Part shown: one piece after another, positions 32,748 through 44,149 of the stretch
Position numbering within the stretch: the stretch's first letter is position 1
Layout: every line of letters starts with the position of its first letter
Source of the DNA: Euborellia annulipes
Lineage: Eukaryota > Arthropoda > Insecta > Dermaptera > Anisolabididae
DNA: 64,000 nucleotides
Assembly (NCBI GenBank): GCA_023213315.1
Contig: JAKCPI010005550.1
Span: 1-64,000 of the forward strand
Direction: 5' to 3'
Made by a program: the position numbers and the translations under genes
The notes under the pieces: generated by a model
Database searches by the model: none
Seen by the model: the letters and a program-made list of their open reading frames with translations, nothing else
Told to the model about the DNA's origin: nothing

Positions 32748-34136
32748 CTATTTTCTTATTTAATTATGGTTTCTGGATGCGAACCCAGGTAGCAAACTCA
32801 TTCCACTAAAACTCTTAAGAAACTTCAGATAAGCCCCTAATATTAGCGAAATTCCTTAATTCGAATCGAACGAACGTTATTTGTTGTTTTGGTATTCAGT
32901 TCCGCTAGGAGAATACAAAATACAATTAAAAAAAAAAAAAAAATTGAATTGTATTTCATACCGGTATAATAAAATTTCATTTAAAATTTGACATTTTTTT
33001 AAAATATAAAAGATGATTTATACAAAGGCCAAGCAAAAAACAATCTGCGAATTTTATTTCAAAAAAGTGTATATATGCTTGTATGTCTACATTCCGATAC
33101 AGTCGGCGCCACAAGTGCCTGATGTGCTCTCTAGTTTGTGGTTAGTGAAGATATGGGGCATTCTTTATTCCTCAATTTCAATATTTTAATGTTTTATATT
33201 GATTACTCAATATTATTTTAATGTTCAGTGGCATATCACGTGCTATTTCTGGATAGAATATTCTTTTATAAAAATATTGAAAACAATATTTGTGTGTTGT
33301 ATTTAATAAAATGTTTATATACTTGATAAATCTTATACGTATTATAAATAAATATATTTAATATTTACTGAGTAATCTCCTAAGCACGAGTTATAGAGGG
33401 CTGTTAAAAAATCGACTTGAGAGTCGAAAAGTCGACTTTCAGAAATGATTAATCGATTCCGAGAATCGAAAAATATCAAGTCGATCCCAAAATCGAAAAT
33501 CGACTTTTCGAGCGCCTTTTCCATCTCTAATTCAATAATGAAGTGGAGACGTCAAATTTTGGTGATTTCTTTGAACCCTTTGTCTTCATGGCTGATTTAT
33601 TGTTTTATATAAATACCTTAAACTCGTAGAACAGAGATTGTTGCTTACCTGTAACAAAAAATAATATATAATATAACTTGCATTTACCCTAATCATTTAC
33701 TTAATAAAATTACGAGATCTCGTGACTAGGGCCGCAGCCAGGAGAGTCCGAACCCCCTCCGAAATCTCAAAAAATATATTGAGTGTAACATGCTTTTAAA
33801 ATTTTGAAGATTTATAATATTTACTCCACCTAAATCTTTTTAAAATCTAATAATAGTTTTAATTTTATGAAGAAAATTTCAAAAATGGATCTTTTTTCGG
33901 TTAATTTTTATTTAATGGAAACAAAAGTGAAGTTTCGATTCTAGATTGGAATTTGATTCTTTAGAATATTTTATTTTTATGACAATTTTTTGTCCTCTTC
34001 TATCCTTGCCATCTTCTAAATTGGATTATATTTTTCTCTTTGATTTTTGTTTTTTTTTTCTTTTAAATTTTTGTAAACTCTAATTATCTTTCTCCCTATG
34101 ATTACTCATCGCCCCCTTCTTATTTATTACCACCTG
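32748..34136. other. No gene; MITE fragments
   Basis: 33098 has a MITE end (see 22636). 33380-33530 has a cluster of TCGA palindromes (GAGTCGAAAAGTCGAC, AATCGATTCCGAGAATCGA, AAATCGACTTTTCGA) typical of subterminal transposase-binding repeats. A tRNA-like scrap lies at about 32775. Confidence 0.4.
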
Positions 34137-34182
34137 AAAAATCAAATCGCTGGGGACCCCCAGGTTGGGAACCACTGGTCTA
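34137..34182. repeat. hAT-type end remnant
   Basis: CCCCAGGTTGGGAACCACTG is the inverse of CAGTGGTTCCCAACCTGG, a terminus common in hAT MITEs. No left partner found. Confidence 0.45.
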
Positions 34183-34292
34183 AACCATACCCTTATATAA
34201 TAAATATATATAAATTTATGTGTATGATGGGTATGATTCAGACTAGTGTATGAAATACACTTTGACACATTCATTAAGACTTCTTGCTAGTT

Positions 34293-34325
34293 CTGAAGAT
34301 GGGTCAAACAAGGAACCGAAAAGTC
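34293..34325 (+). ncRNA. Hammerhead-like motif
   Basis: CTGAAGA (34293-34299), U, stem II GGGUC with GGAACC flanks (four pairs, one G/A mismatch), GAAA (34318-34321), then AGUC. It lies beside the 34437 motif in opposite orientation. Confidence 0.4.
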
Positions 34326-34436
34326 AGCTGTGCAAATTAAATAAAAATTCAATTTTTATAGCTCAATGTTGATATTTAAATTTGATAGAAAAAATGTGCA
34401 ATTATTATTTCATTTTATTATCATTAAAACTACGTC

Positions 34437-34468
34437 GACGTTTCGGTCACATATGGGACCATCTTCAG
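34437..34468 (-). ncRNA. Hammerhead-like motif with a stem I
   Basis: Minus strand: CTGAAGA, U, GGUC ... GACC, GAAACGUC. Flanks pair as stem I: CUAUCUC (34475-34469) with GACGUAG (34436-34430), six of seven paired with one C/C mismatch. Core is intact. Confidence 0.5.
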
Positions 34469-34529
34469 GAGATAGTGAAGTTGGCCACATATGGGACCTG
34501 GTTTTGATGATAATAAAATGAAATTAAAA

Positions 34530-35505
34530 AAACCAAATCATTTTTTCTACCAAAATAACAATAACAAAATAAAAACAATCTTTAAAAGAAACGTATCTTG
34601 CTGGTTACTTAATCACTGACCTCCACTTCTGCAGTGAAATATTAAATTTTTCTTTTTCTTTTATTATTTTGGAATTACACAGTCCAAACAAAAATATTAT
34701 TATTATACACTATTTGATTTTCTACCTCTTTCTTTCGCCGAAAAAAATGCTATAAATATTCACAAGATACAAATTAAAAGTTGGAATATCTATAGGTAAA
34801 TTCATTATTCAGTAAATAAATTTCTTTAACTAAGTCAAATAAAAAAAAAGGCAAATAAAAGGTCTTAGAAAAAAGGGAGTTTAAAAGAATTTGCATGAAT
34901 AGGAAAAAGACAAGATACCATTTCGCAACAACCATCAGGTGAGCCTCTCTCAAGGGCTTCTCTCTCTAAACTCAGGCTTGAGATTCATGTTTTATGTTCC
35001 TAAAGATCAACGATTCCCATTGGCGTCGAAATTGACTCTTTAGGCAGTGATAAAAAAAAACAAGAAGCACCAATAAAATTAAAATAGTGTTATTTATTTT
35101 ATAAAATTCGGAAGTATTTCAATTAGGCGATGAAAAAGGTTTGAAACCCTTAACCCTCTGGTTAATTAAATGGGCTGGAAATTTAGATCGTAATGATTTA
35201 TAGAATGTTGTTGTATATATAGCTTGTTAAAAAAAATATGGATTCATCATTTTTTTTTTTTTTAACGTGAGGGTTGATTCAAACATGCAACTGCCACAAC
35301 ACAGCAAAGTTTAAATTCGTGTCGCCATTTCTGGTGTCGTTTGCGTTATTGTGAAATATTAGAATTCAGAGCAAGATAAGGTAAAATTTTTATAAAGGAA
35401 GAGTAATACTGTTTTTTTTTTTTTTTTTTGCCACTCACATTATTTGATTTGTAAATATTACAGTCTTAAAAAAATATCAAACACCAATCTTTGATATTTC
35501 TTATA
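34530..35505. other. No gene seen
   Basis: AT-rich with A/T runs; no repeat or coding signal recognised. Confidence 0.4.
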
Positions 35506-35725
35506 TTGAAAAAAAAAATATGATTAAAAATTCTGGTAATCGAAAGTTGTGTACTGTGCTGTCGCACTGTTTTGTTTCGATATATGTATATATTTTCCCA
35601 AAGCACCTTAGTTCCAAACTTGACCACTTGCTTTTCATAGATGGCGCTGAGCAAAGAATGCTTTCATTGAAAGTAAAAATCTGAAATACTACAATACATC
35701 AGTTTTGTAAAACATGTTTTAAGTA

Positions 35726-35920
35726 TGTGAGGAACCTTATTAAGTCCCACCCATGCGTTTTCTACTTGTAATTATTTCATTGTTTTACATTTTTTTAATG
35801 GAAACTTTCATGGTTAATATATAGAAAATTTCCAATAAAGATTTTCATTTTCTTTTATAAAAAGGATGAAATAATCAAAAGAAAAAACACATGGCTGGGA
35901 CTTAATATTATCCCTCATTG
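35726..35920. mobile_element. TA-type MITE, 195 bp
   Basis: Inverted ends: TTATTAAGTCCCACCCATGC on the left, GGCTGGGACTTAATATTATC then CCTCATTG on the right, followed by TA (35921-35922); TA also precedes (35724-35725). A second copy is at 51824-52032. CAGTGAGGG-type ends are typical of Tc1/mariner-like elements. Confidence 0.75.
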
Positions 35921-35941
35921 TACGGTTCAGAGAAAGATATT

Positions 35942-36000
35942 GTACAAGATGGCGGCTACCTGGCATTTGAGCCTTACGCCAGGTAGCCGCCATCTTGTAC
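35942..36000. repeat. Perfect 23-bp inverted repeat with 13-nt loop
   Basis: Arms 35942-35964 and 35978-36000 pair without a mismatch and are GC-richer than their surroundings. They hold the YY1-like core AAGATGGCGGC facing both ways. See findings. Confidence 0.9.
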
Positions 36001-36525
36001 TTCAAACATGTTTTAGAAAAAAAATTATTAATATATAATACTTTTTAAAGAACATATAAAAAATAGTTGATTTATGATTTTTAATCAAAATAGTTGAAGC
36101 GAATTTTGAGAAATTCGAAAAAAAAGTACATCAGTAAAGTATACTTCAAACAATTTTCACGAAAAAATTCACTGATATACTTTTTAAAGAGCATCTAAAA
36201 AATAGTTGATTTTTGAACTTTAATCAAAATCGTTAGACCAAATTTTGAAAAATTAAAAAAAGTACTTCGGTAAAGTACTAGCAATTTTTGGTCGAATTTG
36301 TTCAAATTCTTATTTTAACTGTCTAGTAGATTACCTAACTTAAATATAAAAATTAAACCTCTTGGCTTATTTCCTTCAAGCCTTAAATCATCCAGACAGA
36401 CCATGTTGCGTTTTGGACTCTGGGGACCTCAAAACATGTATTTTCATCAAAATCTCGACATCGAATTTTCAACATGAATTCAATACTTTCTCTAAATATT
36501 ACATATATGTAAAAGAAAGTAAAAA

Positions 36526-36914
36526 ATAAGGATTTCATTTTGCATAAAATTGTTAAACATTCATGACAAAAACTTTGAATATTTTATTTATCAATTGATG
36601 AGTTTAAATTTCAAAGAGCGCCCACGCTTCTTTTTTTTATCATAAATATTCATCAATTTCGTGCAAAAAGTTATTTTTCTCTTTTTAGTGCATTAAAAAA
36701 AAATATTTTTAATATGATATTAATTACATAAATCACATTTTCGTTTTAAGTATGAATTAATAAGTAATTTATTTACTAATGATAACGACTGTGAAAGCTT
36801 CCATTCCAAAACATTAATTAATTACTTTTTTTACTTAGGGCCGTTACTTAACATCTAATAGTCAGTAATGTTATTTTAAAGTAGTGTATAAATATTTGTA
36901 ATCAACAAAAATAA
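36526..36914. other. AT-rich, no gene seen
   Basis: Nothing recognised. Confidence 0.4.
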
Positions 36915-37105
36915 AATTATAAAGCCCCGGCAGGCGGACTGGAGCCAGCTGAGGGGGACGAAGCCCGCTATAAAAATTGTACTTTGAATTGATTAATTTT
37001 GCAAAATTCTTTTAGATTCGGTAGTGTGTGTTTTTGTTGTATGCTTGTTTCTATTGACTTAATAAATCGTGTTATAAAACGTTAGTTGGTGTCAGAGGTG
37101 AAATT
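36915..37105 (+). mobile_element. LTR-element remnant with primer-binding-like site
   Basis: A GC-rich stretch AAAGCCCCGGCAGGCGGACT, an AATAAA signal (37059) and TGGTGTCAGAGGTGA at 37085, nearly the same as 19690-19707. No gag follows. Solo LTR plus leader is likely; the LTR borders are not clear. Confidence 0.45.
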
Positions 37106-37284
37106 TTTAACATGCTTGTAACTCAATGACACGTCATGAAATTTTAATATGAAATTTCTTTAGGTTGGAATGATATTGATTTATTAATAGAGGATCCTAT
37201 TTGTTTGTTAATCCGGAAACATTTTTAAGTCTTTTTGACATTTTAAGACTTTAAAGATACTTAAATTATTTAAATATTTGGTAG

Positions 37285-37640
37285 ATTCCCACTGGGATGG
37301 CATATTTGGTATCGAAATGATTTAAATAAATTCATTGGACTCAGTGGCGTCATTTCAACTTTTTCTTGAGGGGGGGCAAATTTTTTTCTTGGAGGGGCAA
37401 ACTTTTTTTTTTCTTAAAATTTACTTACAAATAGGTACTCAAATTTGGCCAAAATATATTTAATTTGTTTAATTTCGTACAGTTTGTATACTCGTAGATA
37501 TATTTTGAAAGATTTTATATAGAATAGTATAAGATTTTTTAAAAATCAGAGCCCTTGGGGGGTGGCAAATGCCCCCCTGCCCCCTCCTACCCCCCAAATG
37601 ACGCCACTGATTGGACTGCTTTGGCTTTTAGATTATCAAA
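37285..37640 (-). repeat. SINE-A remnant split by a hAT MITE
   Basis: ATTTGGTATCGAAATGATTT then AAATAAATTCATTGGACT before the MITE, and ATTGGACTGCTTTGG after it, match the SINE-A body on minus. Confidence 0.6.
37342..37609. mobile_element. hAT MITE, 268 bp, exact 8-bp duplication
   Basis: CAGTGGCGTCATTTCAAC on the left, AAATGACGCCACTG on the right. ATTGGACT flanks both sides (37334-37341, 37610-37617). Contains AAATATATCTACGAGT-like sequence in reverse, shared with 32560-32739. Confidence 0.93.
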
Positions 37641-37810
37641 ATTGACATTTGTCAACTTCTCGGCCACTGGGCGGGGGAGTCCCTGAACTTGGGATCGATA
37701 CGTTATAAGATGAGTTCTTTATTAATTTGAGTAGTAGCTGTAGTTGATATGTTGAAAATGGGAAGAAAAATCAGCCAATAATTGAGCCTCTATTTAATGA
37801 GTAAATACTC

Positions 37811-37857
37811 TTTATTAGGACCGTTTCGGCTGTCATCTTCAGCCCTCAAAGAGCATA
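37811..37857 (-). ncRNA. Hammerhead-like motif with long stem I
   Basis: Minus strand: CTGAAGA (37842-37836), UGACAGCC, GAAA (37827-37824), CGGUC, cleavage expected after 37819. Stem I pairs 37843-37856 with 37818-37805, including an unbroken run of ten pairs (37847-37856 with 37814-37805). Stem II is poor (8 nt), the weakest point. Confidence 0.45.
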
Positions 37858-37926
37858 TTCAAATTTTTATATAAAAAAAAAGAGTTGTCATTGTTTTTAA
37901 TACAGAGTATTTGAATTTTGTCAAGT

Positions 37927-38169
37927 TCGCTCAGGGTCCCACTTTTTGGTGATGGCGATCACGAGCTGCCCGAGCTGGGACAGGCAGTCCTTCTGTTCTT
38001 TGTATGTCTGTCTCTTCCTTGCTCTTTTCACCAGGCGTCAGACCGTGCGACGGGCCGGCCTGTTCTATTTCTTCCGGTCGTAAAAAGCATGATAGGGTTG
38101 GAGTGAAAGAGTGAGGTCCGCCGACCCCGCATCGCGGGAATAAGGCGAGAAGAGAAGAAGAGGGAGAAG
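37927..38169 (+). mobile_element. REP2 short retroelement, copy 2, with 18-bp duplication
   Basis: ATTTGAATTTTGTCAAGT at 37909-37926 and again at 38170-38187. Starts TCGCTCAGGGTCC and ends in GAGAAGAGAAGAAGAGGGAG. Insert 243 bp. Retroposition by a LINE enzyme fits the long duplication and purine-rich tail. Confidence 0.88.
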
Positions 38170-38187
38170 ATTTGAATTTTGTCAAGT

Positions 38188-39269
38188 GAATATAATTTGC
38201 TTAAAAATATATATCTACAGTATTTTAAATTAATTTATTAGTTTGAAACAAAAGGCATTCGGTGGAGTCGAACCCAGAACCCTCTTGTTTAATTGGAATT
38301 TAAAATAAATATTTTGATAATTTTTCGAGAAAAGCAGACTCTTTTGTTAAGAATTTTATATAAACATTGAATATATTTTAATCAGACATAGACTTTTGAG
38401 AAGGAATTATGCCTATTTCAGTTGTTACTCGGTAGAATTTCTTATTTGTTCAATGAAGTCTTTTCAAAATATTTTTTATTATTTCTCAAAGAATAAATTT
38501 ATTTAGGAATCTCTTTTTCATTATAAATTTGAAAATTTTTTTCTTGATTGTTATACTTTTTTTTTACCCAAATCTTTGACAATATAAGAAACTAAAATTG
38601 CTTGTATTGAAAAACCCATGGAATGTTTATTTTCTTTTCCTTTGTATCAAAAAGGAATAATTTTTCTTTGATTATATTTCAAAGAATATAAAAGGAAGTT
38701 CTTGCCTTTTCGTTTTATCATATATATATTTTTTCAAATTACTCTTTTTATCTGATATTGCTTATTTATTATTGAATTTTCTTTGGAATATTACCGAATA
38801 AATTTAATATAAGCTTTAATGAAATTGTTAAAAGTTTTTAATAATAATATAATACACTATTGAATGGAACAGGTAAAAGAATTCAGTTTGCACTTAAGGC
38901 TCAGCTCAGTTCCTCATAAATAAAAGAAGATAGAGTGAGGCGAGTTGTAAAGTATTCATTGGAAAATTTTACTATTGCATAAGGAATATCTTGAGAATAA
39001 TACTCTATTCTTGTTGGATCACTCTCATTTTATTTTGCAAATATTTCTTCTTCTCTGGTCATCTTCAGTACAAAAATATGATTTGATGAAGGGCCACTGT
39101 CAAAATTGTGTAAAAATGATTTTTTTTTTTTCTTCAAAAAAGTGGGAGTCAAACATACGAGCGAGCGTTTTGAATTCAAAACTGCTTTTACTGAAGATTA
39201 CCAGACGTGATCACGTACATTTTACCATTTACACTTTAAGATAATCTGTTCGGAGTAGATATATAGATG
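38188..39269. other. No gene; tRNA-like scraps
   Basis: A GGTGGAGTCGAACCCAGAAC match at 38259 looks like a box B on minus. The 89-codon frame at 38975-39244 has no recognised domain. Confidence 0.35.
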
Positions 39270-39329
39270 GTTAATTAAGGGCAGGATCAGCCAATAAATA
39301 GACTCTGTATGCAGGTTCCAATCACCGGA

Positions 39330-39366
39330 GACGTTTCGGTTCTATTTATTTAAGAACCATCTTCAG
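39330..39366 (-). ncRNA. Hammerhead-like motif, intact core
   Basis: Minus: CTGAAGA, U, GGUUC (39358-39354) with GAACC (39342-39338), GAAA, CGUC. Stem II differs from the GGUC/GACC copies at both sides together, a compensating change. Confidence 0.5.
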
Positions 39367-39553
39367 TTTTTAGTATAATTTAATTAAAGAGTCCACCATA
39401 TTTCATCACGAGGTATTTAATGTTCATTGTTGACCTTAAAGTTATTGTAGTTGTTCTGCAGTAGATCTGTTCGGAGTAGTTTAAGGTCAACAATGAACAT
39501 TAAATACCTCGTGATGAAATATGGTGGGCACTTTAATCAAATTATACTAAGGA

Positions 39554-39585
39554 CTGAAGATGGTTCATAAATAAAAAGAACCGAT
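39554..39585 (+). ncRNA. Hammerhead-like motif, decayed
   Basis: CTGAAGA, U and GGUUC/GAACC are kept, but GAAAC is replaced by GATAATT, so it should be inactive. Confidence 0.4.
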
Positions 39586-39650
39586 AATTAAAACCTGCAT
39601 ACAGATTATATTTATTGGCTGCTCCTGTCCATAATTATCCAACTTTGGGA

Positions 39651-41254
39651 TAATTTTTAAAACACAACGTATGGAAAATAATGTCTTTTAAAATTTTCAT
39701 TCACACTTTACTAAAGTCTTGTTCTAAAACAAATCATTAAGAAACATGTTTATCGGTATTGATCTAATTTCACGTTCGAAAACCATCTTTAGTTCTTGAG
39801 TGCAATGTAAACTTAATATTTCAACTAACCCCACAAAAAATAGTCAAAAAACAAAAGATCGGTGACCATTCTATTCCCATCCCCCATCCCCAGGAAATGG
39901 GAGATCTTGTGCTACAATTTCTTGTAACACCGTGATGTATGGGAAATGCAAAACTTCAGAAATGAAAACATTATAATAATGAATTTATTAGATTGTTTAT
40001 TTCAAAGGGACTTTTGGTATCATAATGAAACTATTGTTAATAAATGAGTCGGTTTGAATTATTTGTTCGGGAGTTCCAATATCCTGGCTCGGCCAGTATT
40101 CAGATATTCAATGATATTTGATTTGGTTCGTCATTAACAAGCTTTTAATTTGTTTCGTTATACATCTAAAATTCTACTGTTTTTAAAATACTCATTCACG
40201 TCTATTGACCCACTATTTTATTATACTTGTATAATAAAATATTTGCTTGTTGGAAAAATTAATATTTTTTTTGTATTTGATTATAAGATAGAATATAAAT
40301 CGCTTCGGGTCCTGACCTGAGTGCTGAGTGTTTTCCTTTTTTGTTCAACAAATTCCTTCCCGAGATCCCAGGGCTTAGCTAAAATCTCCAACCTTGTGAA
40401 TTTAGCTCTGAAGACTCGGGAAGCAACTTTTGAAATTCACAAATGGCTCAACTTTAAATTAGCTTGCCTTTTTTTTGTTAGTTGCAATTTTTTAAATTAA
40501 ATTTAAATTAAAATATGCAAATTTTAGATATGAGTTTATGACTATAAATTGTCTTAAATTAAATTTAAACGGGTTGATTTAATTAGGTAAATTAAAAATA
40601 CATGGTGATATGTTTTTATACCGATTAATAATATATTGAACCATATCACCTGATATTTTTAGTTTTAATTTACCTAAATAAATTGTCTTAAGTTATTAAT
40701 ATTATAATGAGATCAATATGGAGGCAACGACTGGACGTTTATTCTCTCTTGCTTTTTATGTAGTTCAAATCTGTTTTGATAATTTCAACTATCAACATTA
40801 TATTGCACAAAACTAGGATATTGTCTTCTAATTTTTGAGTTTTCTACCTTTACATCTGAAATGCCAAAAATGACTACATTATTTTTTCTTCTTAATTCTT
40901 CCATCTGCCTATTTTGTTCTTTAATTTTAGTTTTTTTTTCTTAAATCATTTTATTATATTTTTTTGCTTGCCCCCAACAGCTCCTGAATAATCAGTTTTT
41001 GTAATCCACTTCGAAGTGTCACTTTTAATTTCGTTTTTAAATATTTCGAGTAGTAAAGCGTTTTCTTAGTTTTTGTCCATTCTTGTCTTTCTTAGTCTCA
41101 TCAATGTACCATATTTACAGAACTGAACAGAACAGTCTGCAATAATTTTTTTTTTGAATTGCGCCGTGTGGTGTCTATTCGGCCTAACAATTCCTAGTAT
41201 AGATAAAATTAGACTAGTTCAGTAAATATATTTTGCTTTTGTAGTTTAAATTAT
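39651..41254. other. No gene; inverted repeat at 40584-40678
   Basis: TTAGGTAAATTAAAAATA and GGTGATATG pair with CATATCACC and TTTTTAGTTTTAATTTACCT. Otherwise AT-rich. Confidence 0.45.
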
Positions 41255-41680
41255 TATTTTTATGGGAATTTTTAATTATAGACCACATTTTGTTAGTAAT
41301 TATTTATTAAAAATAAATACAGTACTGTACAACGTTTGGACTCCTTATTCAGCAGTCGTTTTCAAGAACTGTACACTTTCTCCAACTCAAGTGAAATAAC
41401 CGTTACGTGCATTTTATATACAACGACGTCAGCGCCATCTACTGTCATTCCCATGAAGTAGATACAAATTTTTGCGCCAATTATATTCATGGGAACTTCA
41501 TGGGAATGACAGTATATAAAATACACGTAACGACTGGTTCACTTGAGTTTGAGTAAGTGCACAGTACTTGAAAGCGACTGCAGAATAAGCAGTCAAAACG
41601 TTGTACAGTATTTATATTTTTAATAAATAATTAATAATAAAATGTGGTCTATAATTAAAAATTTCCATAATAATAATATT
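41255..41680. mobile_element. Foldback FB3 with hammerhead-like hairpins in both arms
   Basis: Outer arms AATTTTTAATTATAGACCAC and GTGGTCTATAATTAAAAATT. Near 41325-41385 (minus) and 41566-41613 (plus) lie CTTGAAAACGACTGC... and CTTGAAAGCGACTGC-AGAATAA-GCAGTC-AAAACGTTGTAC. The GACUGC/GCAGUC hairpin and GUAC/GUAC flanks fit stem II and stem I, but CUGANGA and GAAA are imperfect. Central part has GTCAGCGCCATCTACTGTCA. Confidence 0.65.
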
Positions 41681-42439
41681 TTGCTTATTTCATTCATTTT
41701 TTTGAAGTTAAGTGCTGATACAAAAATTCTTCTGGCTATACCACTTTGTCGAATATATATCAAAAATTTACCAGTAAAAAAATTAAATTTATCAGAGCAA
41801 TTTTTAAACACATCTTCTGCGACCTATTAATATTATTAAGTGGTTAATATTAATAAGATGCTATGAAAAAAAAGATCATACATTCAGATACTTCAACAGA
41901 GTTCTTTATATACTAGTAAGTAGTATTTTAATGTCAAAGAAGAAGAAAATAAAGAGAAGTCATTAAACGGAGGTCCAAAGAAATTACATTTTTGGCTGCC
42001 TATATATAATTCCCAAGTGCCAGTCCTTTCCCCTAATCATCCTTCTGTTTGTCTGTCATGCTTTGTTTTGGTATTTCCCAAAGGAATTTTGGGATGGAAT
42101 TTTACACATCGTATGAGAATATCTCTGAGGCCAGTTAAAAAAATACTATTAACCAAAAAAGCCCTTTAGGGAGGAGGGAATTAATTAAAATCTCTTGTTT
42201 CTTTAAATATAAGATTACAATAAATAATGTTTAATTAAACATTGGCGTTGTTTTTGTTTAATCTATTATATACTAGCCCTACCGGTCACTAAGTTTTTGA
42301 AAAAGGAGAGCTTTATCAATTAATTTCACTCGCATGTGGATAGAGTTACCCGAACTATAGTCTGCCATTTCTTCGGCTCTCTTGGCCATATTAAGTTTAA
42401 AATTTTGTTTGTTTCTGAAGTCGGGCGAAAAGATACACA
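41681..42439. other. No gene seen
   Basis: AT-rich unique-looking sequence. Confidence 0.4.
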
Positions 42440-42770
42440 AAAATTTGCTCACCTAACGGTAATAGAAAGTTGTGGTCTGGGGTGACACCAGATTTTTTTG
42501 CGTCGACGTTAATTTATTAGAAGAGCCAATATATTAGAATTTAACAAGACTGTGAGTGTTATTTATTGGTGAGGCCAAACATCCTATGACCCCCGGAAAT
42601 CGAACCCAGGATCTCCAGCCTTTCCGGGGCATAGAGGTGCTGTCCATTGCAACAGGGCACCGGACCCTCGACCTACACCAAAAACTCACTTAGAATGTAA
42701 AATTTATAACAGATTTTTTTTATATTTTGTTACCATGGTAACCAACCCCTTTACTCCCTCCTCTTGTATC
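42440..42770. repeat. REP1 pieces with SINE-B insertion
   Basis: Palindrome half at 42455-42497 (GGTAATAGAAAGTTGTGGTC then TGGGGTGACACCAGATTTTT) and GTTACCATGGTAACC at 42729, separated by the SINE-B at 42541-42682. Confidence 0.6.
42541..42682 (-). repeat. SINE-B, tRNA-derived
   Basis: Minus: TGGTGTAGGTCGAGGGTCC, box A-like TTGCAATGGAC, GGAAAGGCTGGAGATCCTGG, box B GGTTCGATTTCC, then GCCTCACCAATAAATAACAC. Confidence 0.75.
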
Positions 42771-44149
42771 CGCTCTTGCCTACAAGTGATAATTTATTAT
42801 ATTATTCTCTCTATAAATATTGATTCATTGAGTTCTCAAATTTCTTCCTCTCTTTAGTTGTCTTAAAAATTTGATTGTAGGGCTTGAAAATAAGTTTTTT
42901 TTTTTTTTTAGTACTTATATGTCCATTCAGTGATACTCTTCACATGGGACAAACAGATTCTTTTAAATTTATATATAAATATTTTTTAAGTGAAAAATGC
43001 TTACACTAAAGAGATAAAATATTGAAAATTACCCTTTAAAAAAAAATTTTTTTTGTTATTTAAAAAATAATTTGAAAAAATTATTGTTTGTTGTTTTCTT
43101 AAAAAAATTAGGGATGCTCAAACTGCAAACAAAAAAAAAAAAAAAATCAACTCGCTGCTTAAATGATTTGCCTTTGAAAAATCATATAAAATATTCATAA
43201 TCTCAATAGATCCGGACAAATATATTTTTGACATGACTTGAAGCTGTCATCCAAAGAACTTGTGAAAAGCTTGAATTTCAAACGTCTGTTGATGGGTGTC
43301 GAAGGGCGGAGATTTCATTCTCGTATATATATATATATGTATATAAAGGAAAAACCCTTCCTTTCTACTAAAACCCAGAGATGGCCGGGAAACAGTCGAC
43401 ACAAACGTGAAACTCGTAAAGGGCTCAAGAAATAAGTAAGAAGGGCGAGGGTGGTTTTGGGAAGGGTTGAGTAAAAAAAAAAAAAGAAGAAAACTTAACA
43501 CCATATACGTACAACCTGGATAAAAAAATTGTCAGACTAATCTTTAAAATACTTTTTTTCTTTTTAAATTAAAAAGATAGTTAAAGGTAGTAAATTTATT
43601 TCATCATCTCAGGAAATTTATAATTTAATTTGATCACCATTATCAAATCCTATCACCCTTTAGAGGTATTCATGTATATATAACTTATAAGCATACTTAA
43701 ATATTTTATTATATATATAGTTGAGTAGAAATTTTAATTCTCTAAGTGACTTTAACGATAACACTTTGTGTTTCAAAAAAATTGGAAGAAAAGCCTCTTC
43801 ATTTATGTTGCATACGAGAAGTGAGCCCAAGTGAAAATAAATAGTGCAGGTGCATTAAAGTTTGCTCAACGACGTTGAAATTTTGCAAGCCAATTTACCT
43901 GGACAAGTTTGTTTGTTTTTTTTTTTTTTTAACATATGGTCTTAAAATATTCAGGGGTCAAACTTTTGTTAACTTGGTCTTTCTAATATAAGAAATTTAA
44001 TAAAACTAAGCGATGAAATAAACGGTTATGGCGGGTCAGTAATTTTTTATGGAATTTATAATAAATGCTTTAATTAAATTGGGATATTCACGTGAATCAA
44101 AAAATATGGGCACACAATTTTCTCTTATTGTGTTCTATACTTGTCACAT
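42771..44149. other. No gene seen
   Basis: AT-rich with T- and A-runs; frames around 43240-43500 overlap on both strands and lack domains. Confidence 0.4.

Larger units (their letters stand above)
35506..36525 (-). repeat. REP1 (variant) on minus, interrupted by a MITE and a hairpin
   Basis: REP1 palindrome scrap at 35530-35570, AGTTCCAAACTTGACCACTT block at 35610, then inserts to 36000. REP1 resumes to the border ACATATATGTAAAAGAAAGT at 36520, through TCTCGACATCGAATTTTC. Confidence 0.75.
39270..39650. mobile_element. Foldback element with inverted hammerhead-like motifs
   Basis: Left arm includes AGCCAATAAATAGACTCTGT then ATGCAGG; right arm ends CCTGCATACAGATTATATTT then ATTGGCT. Inner AAGGTCAACAATGAACATTA mirrors 39408-39433. 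Spacer near 39440-39470. One hammerhead-like motif per arm (39330 minus, 39554 plus). Confidence 0.7.

Noticed and set aside
34461..34500. A third full hammerhead-like motif at 34.48 kb
   Set aside because: GGCCACATATGGGACC is a partial stem copy only; neither CTGAAGA nor GAAAC is present beside it.
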